From the NCBI GenBank assembly GCA_950295325.1, contig OX485805.1, forward strand, positions 22,801,501 through 22,865,500: a stretch of DNA of 64,000 bases. The letters run 5' to 3'. The DNA is from Polytrichum commune (lineage: Eukaryota > Streptophyta > Polytrichopsida > Polytrichales > Polytrichaceae). Positions 36,905 through 46,879 of this stretch are shown one piece after another (positions within the stretch are counted from its first letter, which is position 1; every line of letters starts with the position of its first letter). A model generated the notes under the pieces. It saw nothing but the letters and a program-made list of their open reading frames with translations, was not told the origin of the DNA and searched no databases. The translations under genes and the position numbers were made by a program.

Positions 36905-38083
36905 CCTATCAATGGCCCTTTGTCATATACTTCTCTTTAGCCCCTAACCGCTTATCACTTGTTGCTTTGCAACTTGTTTTTCTTGACACCCACACAAAGC
37001 AACTTGAAAAGAGTTTGATTAGATTTTCATACCATCCAGTATAAAAGAGAGAATGCACAATTAAGATGAACATGCTAAAAGCTTTAGGGGTTAGAGCATA
37101 GCAAGAACAGGAGATCCAAAATGCACCAATCAAAGGAGCAACAGATAGCACTTGCAAACGATCGGACCTATTGAATGTCACATATATAATAAGGCTACAA
37201 ATTGATACCATTATGTGCTGTAGACCACCTAACCCTCAGCTACAAAAACTTTAATACCGACAGAATTTTATTCATGATGCCAACCTCTACTGATACCTCT
37301 ACTGACAATAAAATCCAGTGACACTCTCCAATCCTTACAAACCCCCACTTTGGACACATCGATTGCCCACGCAAGCCAAAAGATCACAGGCTAGCACCAC
37401 ATCACTAAGTCCAACTTCAATTGGGTGTCACCAAACCCATTTAACATCTCCCAAAACTCAACAGAACTGAATCATATGGATTAAGCTGCGAACAAAGATG
37501 TAAATTTCAAAATGTTTACCTGCCAGCTTGCAGTCGGAGTTCCCAAACAATTTAGGTCAAGTTGAAGACACAGATGATGGATCCAGAATCCGCTAATACT
37601 GCAATCCCTTTCCTCTTCTTAAACTCCAGAATTTTCAACAACCAGGTTGAAATATCCGTGTGATGAATCTACCATCTAACCCTAGCCCCTGCAAGTTTTA
37701 TACCATCAGTTGGATCACAACGATCCCTTATTATAATGGCCTGCAAACGAAGCGCGTTGCACTAGCACCACATTTATGGAAAATGGGAATGTTAGGTGCT
37801 TCGCAAAATGCTGGATTGTGTCTGAGATCGCAGCAGTTTTGTGCAGTGACGATCAAACTTGTGCTTGCCCTAATAAGCTCGAACTTTTTGGTGCCATCAA
37901 AGTGTGCAAAGTGTTCGGAGCTTCACACGCCGTCGGAATCAGAAATACGTGTAGTGTATCTGAATGGTATATATACAGGTGTTGACTAACAAGTCTCATC
38001 CACATTTTTCATCCAAATAATCCTCATCATCCCTTGTATTACATTCATATGTGTTCTCGATTCCAATGGAATAGACTCTAGAT
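36905..38083. other. Upstream region of PTP1
   Basis: Promoter side of PTP1. A splice-donor-like string on the minus strand near 37520 (GCTGGCAG|GTAAAC) could mark a non-coding first exon. No other gene is recognised. Confidence 0.35.
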
Positions 38084-38195
38084 GATAGATAGATAGAAAC
38101 GCGGCTACATGAAGAAGCACGCGTGAATGAAAGATCCCTTCACCCATGGGGCTACTTCCACCTTTCGGTGAAGGACTATGTGATATGTACATGAC
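38084..38195 (-). mobile_element. SINE 3'-end fragment, third copy
   Basis: On the minus strand, TTCATTCACGCGTGC leads to GTTTCTATCTATCTATC, matching the end and tail of the SINE at 4507-4784. It is truncated next to the MITE starting at 38199. No target duplication was established. Confidence 0.5.
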
Positions 38196-38198
38196 TTA

Positions 38199-38540
38199 GG
38201 GTCACTCACACATGAGCCACGGGTTGTGACCATGTAATTGTGAGGGCCTTTGACTCTCATACAAAGGTTGTATCAGTTGTTTACTTGACAAGGTTTATCA
38301 TAATTTATGTCAAGACTATCTCTTGGAGATGAGCCTAACTCAAATTTTGATAGACTATGAAACATTATTTATAGTCTGTTATGTAAGAATCTATGTAGAC
38401 TTCATTCATTATAATTTCTTTGAGTCCTTAGGCCTTCATATTTTGTGCAAAGTGACCTCGGATGGTCTCGACCTTTCTGACTAATGAAAGCTCTTAGAAT
38501 GCAATTGTCATGGGCCTTCAGTTGCATATGTGGAGTGGCA
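38199..38540. mobile_element. Decayed copy of the GGGCCACTTCACAC MITE
   Basis: Begins GGGTCACTCACACATGAGCC after TTA at 38196-38198 and follows the 22920 element (TGTGAGGGCCTTTGACTCTC, later GGGCCTTCAG). The right end GTGGAGTGGCA is recognisable but its TTA is lost. Confidence 0.65.
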
Positions 38541-38865
38541 TGAAAGACAAACATGACTCTCAAAATTTATTGTTGGGGAGGGGATAATCTCTTGTTATAG
38601 GGTTAGTGGGTGATTGGGTTTTTAGGGCAAGATGGAGTAGACAAGGTCATCTCAGGTCTAGGTTGCTAAGGGCGAACGGAATTATTGTTGATCAATGAGA
38701 AGGTTTAACCTTTAACCCTTTATTGCCCCCAAGGACCCCAGGGGCTCTTTGCAAAAACGAGGTCCCACCTTTCTTCATGGGACAACGGCTCTTTGCCCAA
38801 AAAAAAATTGCATGGACCTCAAGGATGCCCACTGCAATCCAACCGTGGTGTCTGATTGAAGATAC
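38541..38865. other. Intergenic, no gene seen
   Basis: No coding supported. The sequence before the hairpin at 38866 has no obvious promoter element. Confidence 0.35.
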
Positions 38866-39041
38866 ATGCCTAGATGAGAAAGATGGAAATTTTGCAAGGC
38901 CAAGGACCCACCAAACTCTTTGTACAAGCTCTCGAAGCCTTCATAGATGGTCAGAAAAGCCTTCGAATGCTTCGAGATCTTGTACAAAGAGCTTGGTGGG
39001 TCCCTGGCCTTGCAAAAAATCCATCTTTCTCATCTAGGCAT
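38866..39041. ncRNA. Candidate hairpin RNA (young MIRNA or hpRNA locus)
   Basis: A 176-bp inverted repeat: left arm 38866-38938 and right arm 38969-39041, each 73 bases, pair at 68 of 73 positions without gaps around a 30-base loop. The arms contain GACCCACCAA, CTCTTTGTACAAG and CTCGAAGC. There are no TA, TTA or longer target duplications at the ends and no protein content, so a MITE is less likely. Near-perfect pairing along such a length is what young plant MIRNA genes look like; transcription is not shown by sequence and either strand could be the precursor. A simple inverted duplication is the alternative. Confidence 0.4.
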
Positions 39042-40978
39042 AGTTAGTGTTAGTAGATACATATAGGGTGTGGTGTGCATGCGTGAAGGGGGGGGGGGGG
39101 TTAGTCTAGTGGAATTGGTTGTTCTATTCAAGTTTTATTTTGTTGAGGATATTGTGTGTTAAGCATCTAATGGAGTTTTGTGAGTGGGTGTCCATGAGTT
39201 TGTGAATTATCTGGGTATGGATTTTAACGTCTCCGAGGCTTTTGGTGGTTGTAGTATGAATGATACCACCGCTATTATGATTATGGGTGCGAGGACTTGC
39301 CATCCTTGTTGGGTGAGTAGTGGGAGGAGTATGACGTATTTGTCAAGTTTTTTTGTTATGACTTCCAAAGGGATTCTATTGTTGCATTATGTGAATTCAA
39401 AGAAACTATATTCGAGTGTGCTCTAACTTCTTGATGGTGATGTTATGAGTGGAGGTCCAAATGGTGTCTTTGACAAGGACAATAAAGACTTTGTTTGGGT
39501 GGTTATGTTGGGGAAGAGAGGTGTCTTAAGTGATTTAATAAGAGGTTTATATTGCTAAGGTTGTCAGTGAAGGTGAAGGTATTTGTGTTGATTTTTTTAG
39601 AATATTCTATTGTTGTAGAAGGTTGGGCCAAGTGAGCCATAGATTTTATATCATTCATGTGGGGCATGGTATTGTGTGAATGATGTGGGGCATGTGAATG
39701 TGCTAGAGAAGTAGGAGTGTGTTAGGTGGAAATTGTTGATGATGTTGTCTAATATTGTTGGGGGAAGGGTGTGTTGGTTGTAGATGGGGGGAATATTGGC
39801 TAGGTTGCAGCGTGGGAGTGGTTTTATGTATCTATTAAAGTTGAAGCATGACTTTCGACGCCAAGTCTTGTGGGGGTGGGGAGAAGATTGTGGATTGTGT
39901 GGTGTTATAAGTTGTTTTTCTATCCCATAGCCATTGATCCTTTCTTAAGAAAAATATATATTTAGAACTTGTTGATTTGTTGTGTATCGGAGCATATTTT
40001 GAAAGTCGGGTGAAAGTTTTGGAACCCCTCTTTCCATCTCTCAAACTTTGAAAAAACTTTAGGATTTAAAGTAAAGTGCGTACATGGGACTCGTTGTCCT
40101 AAATCCCACATCAACCTATGCAAGGCTAGCTTGGCCCACCCGTCCTAGTAAGACAAGCAAGAAAACCAATCTTTAATAATCCGACACCACTTTTTGTGTT
40201 TGATAATCTAAGTATTAAGATGGGTAACTTTGCGTTAATTCTCATAATCTTAGGGTTTGGGATTGAATTCATGGTTTCCTCTGCTCTACTTTACAAATAA
40301 CTTTAATGTGTCATGGATTTTCTTTTGCACTTTAATTCTCTATCTAGTAAAACTCCTTCATTTATGTTAAATAAATAAATAAATAAAATCCAAAGTATAA
40401 TGGTTTGTCCTCCGAAACAAGAGCCTCCCATTGCCTTGCATTTTCCGCCATTCCCCTCTCTTTGCCCCTCATTGCCATAGTTGCCATAATTTCTCTTCCC
40501 ATTGCTATGAAGGGGGTTGGGGCGAACCAACCCGTACACTGGTTTCTTGGAGACAAGGGTTTAGGCATCCAACAAGGAATGAGTGTATGGGTTGGTTTGC
40601 CCAAATCTTATGAAGGGGCCTGGAAGCGGCCTAATCCTCTCCCACATTATTTTGCCCCACTTGTGACATGCGTTTGGCAATAAATAAATAAATAAAATAA
40701 AATACTCAAAAACAGATAAACAAACAAAATTGTAATCTGCCTTTTTAAATAAATCTCAAGGCTTAATTTTCAATGTACTCTAAGAATGTTGATATCCTTC
40801 CATATATTAACACCCAAAGCCTTGTAAATCCTTTGCAAAACCCCATCATATTGGGAAGTCATGGGCACATGCACATACATTGTCAAAGCATCCCACCTCC
40901 ACCACAACCATGTGTGGGACAAGTGTGAAGACAATGCTCAACATTCTTACTACTTTTGTGCATGTTTGCACAACAAAC
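39042..40978. other. Intergenic, degenerate repeats
   Basis: A G-run sits near 39090-39101. G/T-rich sequence follows to about 39800 with open frames of no known family. AAAT-type microsatellites at about 40368-40389 and 40680-40700 bracket a 290-bp GC-richer segment that may be an insertion. No gene is supported. Confidence 0.35.
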
Positions 40979-40989
40979 TTCATGATTAC

Positions 40990-41569
40990 AAGAATGCTAT
41001 CTTGTGAGCGGTGAGCGGTGAGCAGTGAGCCGTGAGCAGAAAATTTGAATTTTTATTCTTCAAAATTTTCAATGAAATGTATGATATAGACCCTATGACC
41101 ATTTTCTCTATTTTTTATTCTCAATTATGACTATAGAATATTCTTGTCTCGGATCCGAAAGGACCTTGACAAAAAAAAATCATTTTTTTTATTATCTGTT
41201 TTCCTTTTTTGAGTTTTTGTGGATAAATACTTAAAATTTTAATTTACATTCTTATCCCTTATTTTATGTTCCCTATTATTTTGGAAGTTTTTTTTCTAAA
41301 TTGTTTTTCTCGTTTTCTTCCGTTTCTTTTTATGGATGGTTTTTTCAAAAGTTTATAATTTCTTCCACTCCACAGTTATAGGCACCATCCACAGTTAAAC
41401 GTACCATCTACTTTTAGTCATATTTGTAAAGAAACTATACGAAGAGTCCTACTCGGTGTAAGAATTAAGTCAAATATTATGTTTTTTTTTAAAATTCAAA
41501 TTTTCTGCTCACCGCTCGCCGCTCACTGCTCACCGCTCACTGCTCACCGCTCACAAGATAGCGTCGCTG
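40990..41569. mobile_element. Mutator-like MITE with heptamer-array termini
   Basis: 580 bp flanked by an 11-bp direct repeat TTCATGATTAC (40979-40989 and 41570-41580). Terminal inverted repeats of about 60 bp (left GCTATCTTGTGAGCGGTGAG, right its mirror) contain arrays of GTGAGCG-type heptamers, four to five per left end and six to seven per right end, then AGAAAATTTGAATTTT and its mirror. Long repeats with a 9-11 bp target duplication are characteristic of Mutator-like elements. The interior is AT-rich and non-coding. Confidence 0.85.
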
Positions 41570-41582
41570 TTCATGATTACTA

Positions 41583-41954
41583 CACTAAATATGATATTTA
41601 GTGCCTTGAATTCTAATCATCTTGCTCGATACTAATTGTGAACTGCGGTATAGTGTCACCAACACTAAACGTTAACCCAACATTATTTGTCATTCCTTGT
41701 AATTTTTTTGGGAGTACTATAGGTTTACAATGTTGCAATTAATGTCACTTACCAAGTGATTTTTCATCCAAGTTTCAATCATCCATGACAGTATTTCATC
41801 AGAAGTTGTTGACTAGAGAAGGTAGGGTTTTGGCCAACGGATGAACTCATCCATCATCCATGACAATATTTGTTCACTTTTTATAAGAAGTGTCATCCAA
41901 AAAGTTACCATAGTGACATAAAATATTATATAACACTAAATATCATATTTATTC
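41583..41954. mobile_element. TA-target MITE, copy 3
   Basis: 372 bp, TA at 41581-41582 and 41955-41956. It matches copy 1 (817-1166) along its length; the right terminus is slightly decayed. It begins immediately after the Mutator-like MITE's right target duplication. Confidence 0.75.
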
Positions 41955-41956
41955 TA

Positions 41957-42712
41957 GTATTTCACCTCCTTATTAGTAATCCATCATGTTTGCATTTGAT
42001 AAAATATATAAGCATTGTTGTTTCAAAATAGGATTTTAGTAAATTAAACAATTTTTTGGTCTATTACTGATAATGCATATGATGGTGTCATTTCCATCCT
42101 TGATACTGCACATTGCCAAAAATAAATTGGTGGGTGGGGACTAAGAAGAATACTATGAAAACCTTATTTACACATACTTTGAAAAACAATGTGATCAAAA
42201 ACATCACTTTGGATATGTGTTTGCCACAAATAGTGCAATGTACATGTGATACAAAACTTGGTTATCACAAGAAATACAATGCACATCTAAGGGCAATTGC
42301 TGCCATTTCTATTATATGCTCCACCGATAAAACCACATGTATACGGTTTCATTTTCTCCAATCTTGATTCACAAATCTATATCTATTAGATATCTAGTTC
42401 TTGGTCTTCATCCTCCTAAGTGATCACTTCACCTACAAATCTATTCCAATCCGTGCACAAATCAATGCAAACAAGTCAACCTCAATCATTTGCAACCTTT
42501 CATAATTATGTACAATTGCCCTCACCATGTAAAACATATAGCTTGAACACTCATCCATCGTCACATCCTTGCCCACCAATGTTAATTCCAAAATTCAAGC
42601 AAGGATATGCTCCTCCAAATTCCAAAATTATAATTGATACAAAAAATTAGCATGAATTGATGCAGTAGACCCTTGCAACAAGCACTCAACCACCACACAT
42701 GCCCCCACTCAC
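41957..42712. other. Intergenic, no gene seen
   Basis: AT-rich with short frames and no recognisable family content. Confidence 0.35.
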
Positions 42713-42993
42713 TTAGAGCAACTCCACCAGTTGCGTGGCCGCAACTGGCCTGGAGTGCCAGTTTGGCGGGGCCAGGAAGCGGCCCGGCCTTCCGTGCCAC
42801 GCACTCTCCCCACCAACCGTGGCCTCCACCTTCCAAAAAAGGGAGTTTCGTGGAAAGTCCACTTCGTCTCTCCCATCTCTCCCACACCCTCTCTGATCAC
42901 AGGGGCCTGGGGGACTGTGACTGCAACATTTTACAACTTTGTGGATAGGTTTTTGAATCTGTTTTATTTGTGAATTTGTGATTTTTTTTAGCG

Positions 42994-44168
42994 ATGTCTG
43001 AGTGGAGAAAAAGACTAGCGAAGCAGAGGAGGGACTTTTGGGAGGATGATCAACATGATGAGATGGTTCTTCATGTCTTGATTGAAGGGTTGGGAGAGCA
43101 AAGTGAGGAGGTTGAGAGGTATGGAGGTGGTGGATCAAGGCCTGGGAAACGACCCAACATTGATAGATCGCATGTAGAGGGGCACGAGAGAATGGTGAAA
43201 GATTATTTTGCAGATGAGCATGTTTATGGTCCAGGGATTTTCCAGCAGTGATACTGAATGTCGTTTGCGATTTCGATCCCTATTTTGTGCAAAGGCATAA
43301 TTGTGCAGGGGTTGTGGGTTTATCTAGCCACCAGAAGTGCACGGCGGCTTTACGTATTTTGGCGTATGGTGTTTGCGGGGACTCGGTGGATGTGTATTGT
43401 AGACTTAGTGAGTCCACGGCTATGGAGGCTATGAAGAGGTATACTGCTGCAATTACAACTGTCTTTGGGAGCTAGTGCTTGCGGCAACCGGCTCGTGAGG
43501 ACATTCTTAGGCACATGCGGATCAATGAAGAGAGGGGATTTCCTGGGATGTTTGGGTCAATTGACTGCATGCATTGGGCTTGGAAAAATTGCCCAGTGGC
43601 TTGGGCTGGGCAATTCCAAGACAAGGATAAGTAAAGATCGATTATTCTTGAAGCCATTGCAACTCAAGATTTGTGGATATGGCATGCATTTTTTGGAATG
43701 CCGGTTTCTAACAATGATGTGAATGTGTTGGATAGGTCTCCTTTTGTTGATGATTTGTTGCAGGGGGCTTCGGAGGGAATTGAGTTTGAGGTCAATGGAA
43801 AAAAATACCCTAGGTACTATCTCTTGGCTGATGGGATCTATCCTCCATGGAGTTACTTTGTGCAAACTATTCACTCTCCTCAAGATGAGAAACGCTCACA
43901 TTATGCAAAGGTGCAAGAGGCCACACGCAAGGACGTAGAGAGATGTTTTGGAGTCCTTCAAGCAAGGTTTGCAATTATTGCAAATCCTTGTAGACAATGG
44001 GACACTAACACAATGCAAGACATAATGCAAGCATGCATTATACTCCACAATATGATAGTGGAAAATGAAAGTGGAGAAGAGGGATTAGAGGCTTTATTTC
44101 ATAATCAAGAGCAAGTACAAGTCATAAGAGGTTTGTCCTTCCAATCTCTTGTTGTTGGAACTCAATAG
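42994..44168 (+). pseudogene. Harbinger-type DDE transposase, frameshifted
   Basis: Starts MSEWRKRLAKQRRDFWEDDQ and reads to 43251, shifts frame to 43248-43475 (CDFDPYFVQRHNCAG, LSSHQKCTAALRILAYGVCG, DVYCRLSESTAMEAMKRY), then continues through HMRINEERGFPGMFGSIDCM, a stop at about 43634 (after FQDKDK) and ATQDLWIWHAFFGMPVSNND to 44168. The DDE triad is visible as the D of GSIDCMHW, the D of LLADGIYPPW and the E of RKDVERCFG. At least two frameshifts and one stop make this copy inactive on its own. The reading matches plant PIF/Harbinger nucleases closely. Confidence 0.85.
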
Positions 44169-44673
44169 CTAGAAAATCAGGATGAACATTTCAGCTTGAG
44201 AGGAGATTTAATTGAGCATTTCTGGAAGCTCAAAGGTGACAACATGTACTAAAAAATAATCATATTCAAATTTAGTTCGCCTTGTGATTCATCATCTATG
44301 TCTTTTTCTCTTTGAGACCAATCTTCTGTGCCTTGGCTTTGGGACCAATGTTGCTCCCTGTTCTATCTATCCTCTTCCCAACTCTACAAATTGGCCACAC
44401 TGCCCAACTGCAGTCCACCCCAGCCTCCCCACTGATATGCATGAAATTCTGTTGCTGATCAAAATTGCTGCCGAGGGAATCCTGCAACCTCCGCTCCAAC
44501 TGGTGTGAACACCGCCGGAGTCTAGGTCGAGGGAGCTGGAGCTTGGGTCGACGTCGATGCCGAAGGGGACCAGGCCGTTCGTGCAGACGCTGCCGGTCGA
44601 GGGGGTCCGCCTGATCGATGTTGTTGCGGTTGTCGTCGATGATGTTGCTCGGTCGGGTCTGGTCGATGCCCAG

Positions 44674-45642
44674 TCAATGTTGATCGGTGGTTGTCGGGGG
44701 AATCCAGGTCGTCTTGAACAGGTCCTGCAAGGTTGTGCCTGCGGTTGAGCGGACTCCCGATTTCCCCTCCTGTCGTGCTGCTTCGAATTCCTCATCCTCA
44801 GCCAGTTTCCTTCGGAGCTTGCGGAGCTCAGCTCGCCTCTTGAGAATTACCCATTCCCTTGCATCTTCATTGACGATCCATGCCTCATCAACAGTCATCA
44901 ACATGATCAGGTCTTGATCTTCTAGGAGATCAACCTTGCGTTTCGTGGCATCTGCCATCTCCTTCGTCGCTGCAACTTGGGCTCGAATGGCGGCATCTCT
45001 GGTCTTCATGCTCCGGTGATCCTCTTTTGCAGCTCTTGATCCTAGAGGCCTCGTTCTTGCTCTTGTAGCTAGAATTATTGGCGTCTGCAGTGGTTGTGCT
45101 TGCGGTGAAGCACAATCAGAGTCAATCTCACTATCACCCGACATTTCCAACCTTGATCGAGATGACAATGGCACTAAAGGGGATCTCCTACTCTCGTTGA
45201 TGCCTCCCTCTGCCCAGCGAGGCACGTTCCTCAACAAATACCAACAGTGCAGGTAAGTGAAAGAAACACCCTTGGGGTGCTTAATTTTATACAAATCCAA
45301 TGCCTCTACTAAGATGTCGGCTTCAGATGTGCCACTACGTCGCAAATCCTCTACCTGTGAATGAACTCCGACAAACTTAGAGACGTCGTGCTTAATGGTT
45401 GACCACTTAGATTCTAAGGATCGCTCAGGACGCTTGCCGGAGGGAGCAACATTGTTGAAGTGAGTAGTAATCCTATCCCAAAAAATGGCATTCTTCTGTC
45501 CATTTCCAACACGAGGATCTTGACTCACATGAAGAACAAACCTACACAACTGACACTCCTCATCTGGTGTGAAGTTTCCACCCTTGGACCTAGGAGGACG
45601 GCTATGTGGTTGAGAGGCATCACCAACCTGCGAAGCCAACAC
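44674..45642 (-). CDS. Harbinger accessory protein (Myb/SANT-like, NAM-associated)
   Basis: An uninterrupted frame of 322 residues inside the Harbinger element, converging on the transposase. Residues about 20-110 form a trihelix-like Myb/SANT domain (GGNFTPDEECQLCRFVLHVS, FWDRITTHFNNV, RSLESKWSTIKHDVSKF). The C-terminal part is a charged helix (LKRRAELRKLRRKLAEDEEF) as in the NAM-associated C-terminal domain. In PIF/Harbinger systems this second protein is needed with the nuclease for DNA binding and nuclear import. It is intact although its nuclease partner is broken. The start was chosen at the first Met; it lies about 320 bp inside the element's end. Confidence 0.82.
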   Translation of the reverse strand: MLASQVGDASQPHSRPPRSKGGNFTPDEECQLCRFVLHVSQDPRVGNGQKNAIFWDRITTHFNNVAPSGKRPERSLESKWSTIKHDVSKFVGVHSQVEDLRRSGTSEADILVEALDLYKIKHPKGVSFTYLHCWYLLRNVPRWAEGGINESRRSPLVPLSSRSRLEMSGDSEIDSDCASPQAQPLQTPIILATRARTRPLGSRAAKEDHRSMKTRDAAIRAQVAATKEMADATKRKVDLLEDQDLIMLMTVDEAWIVNEDAREWVILKRRAELRKLRRKLAEDEEFEAARQEGKSGVRSTAGTTLQDLFKTTWIPPTTTDQH

Positions 45643-45964
45643 CTCCTATGAGCAAGGCTCCTGCTGAATGTGCGAAAGCTGTGGAGTCGGTTACAATGGC
45701 TGTGCATGGTGGGAGGAGGGAGCTGGAGGCATGATGACGAAGAAACAGTCAACCGGATAGGGGTTGAACGACCCAAAAGAATTTGCTACAGTGGCTTCCA
45801 GAGGCACGGAAGAGGAGGCCTTGGATTTCGTGCCTCGCCACATATATGGAGCCCCGCAGCTCTGAGGCCACGCCAAGGAGTTGTTGGTGGGGAGTGTCCG
45901 TTGTGAACAGTTCCCCGCATCTCCATTCCCAGTGCGTCCGGAGCAATTGGTGGAGATGCTCTTA

Positions 45965-46879
45965 GTTAAGAGGATAAGCTCCAAAACCAAATAAAAAGAG
46001 CAATAATGGCCATATTTTTTGTTGTTGTTGATGCCATCCAATCTCTTCCTACCCTTGGCCACTTCCTTTCAAAAACTACGTTGATTATTCCATATAGTGC
46101 TAGAACTATCTAATGAGAGCATGATATTTTACCAAGCAAAATCATTTATGTTCTATAATGTCAGAACAACCCATTGAACTTTCGTTAGTAAAGATTTGAA
46201 TTGCATAACTCCGAATAGTAACATGCACTGCAGCAACAATATGGCATTCTTTTCACGTATCAAAATATTGTTGACTGATTCACAAAGCATGGTGTTGGAA
46301 AGTGGAATCTGAAGACAACAGAAGATGATCCATTCAAAACGATAGAGGGAGCGTAAGATTGAATTCGGCCGCGATTAAGCCTCTCGATGGCTCGCAAGAG
46401 GAAGAGGAGGCGAAGCGCCTGATGGATTTCCCCCTCGAGTTTGTGTCTTGTCGCACACAACTGAGATAAGATGTGTTTAGATCGGAACATGATGCAACAT
46501 TATAGAGCAACAGTGGGATCATACTGGTGGTTAATGCAATAGATCTAGATGCAGATCAGGAACAGAAGCGGTGCTGAATGATAATTAAGGATTCAATGGA
46601 TATGATGAGTGGAAGTAGAACTCATGTGCGGAGAAGGAAGTTCAACTAAAGACATTCGCAGCGAAAGTAAGATGTGGCAGCAAAGCAAATTTGATCCCAT
46701 GCTACAGAAGCGAGGGGATGGATCGGGGAAGAGGGTCCGCGACAATATATTGAGATGATGGAGGCGGTGATTGGCGTGCTGGCAAGAGCCAACCAACATA
46801 GCTCCAAGGATGATTCCAATCTATTCCGAGCTCAGATCACTGAGACCCTCCCATCGCATGCATCACTGGATTTCTTAGT
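45965..46879. other. Intergenic or LINE 5' region
   Basis: No recognised gene. The LINE that follows may begin somewhere in here, but I could not define its 5' end or target duplication. Confidence 0.35.

Larger units (their letters stand above)
42716..45961. mobile_element. Complete PIF/Harbinger element, 3.2 kb
   Basis: Inverted ends GAGCAACTCCACCAGTTGC and GCAATTGGTGGAGATGCTC, flanked by TTA at 42713-42715 and 45962-45964. The GAGCATCTCC-type terminus and TTA site are classic for plant Harbinger elements. Inside are a DDE transposase (plus strand, broken) and a Myb/SANT-like protein (minus strand, apparently intact), convergent as is usual. GC-richer subterminal regions lie at both ends. 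Confidence 0.9.

Noticed and set aside
36865-37560. Upstream coding exon for PTP1 near 37520
   Set aside because: The only phase-compatible reading contains a stop without a start codon, so it could at most be non-coding leader.
40368-40700. 290-bp segment bracketed by AAAT repeats as a retroposon
   Set aside because: The flanking repeats are simple microsatellites and cannot be told from chance; no tail orientation or family match.
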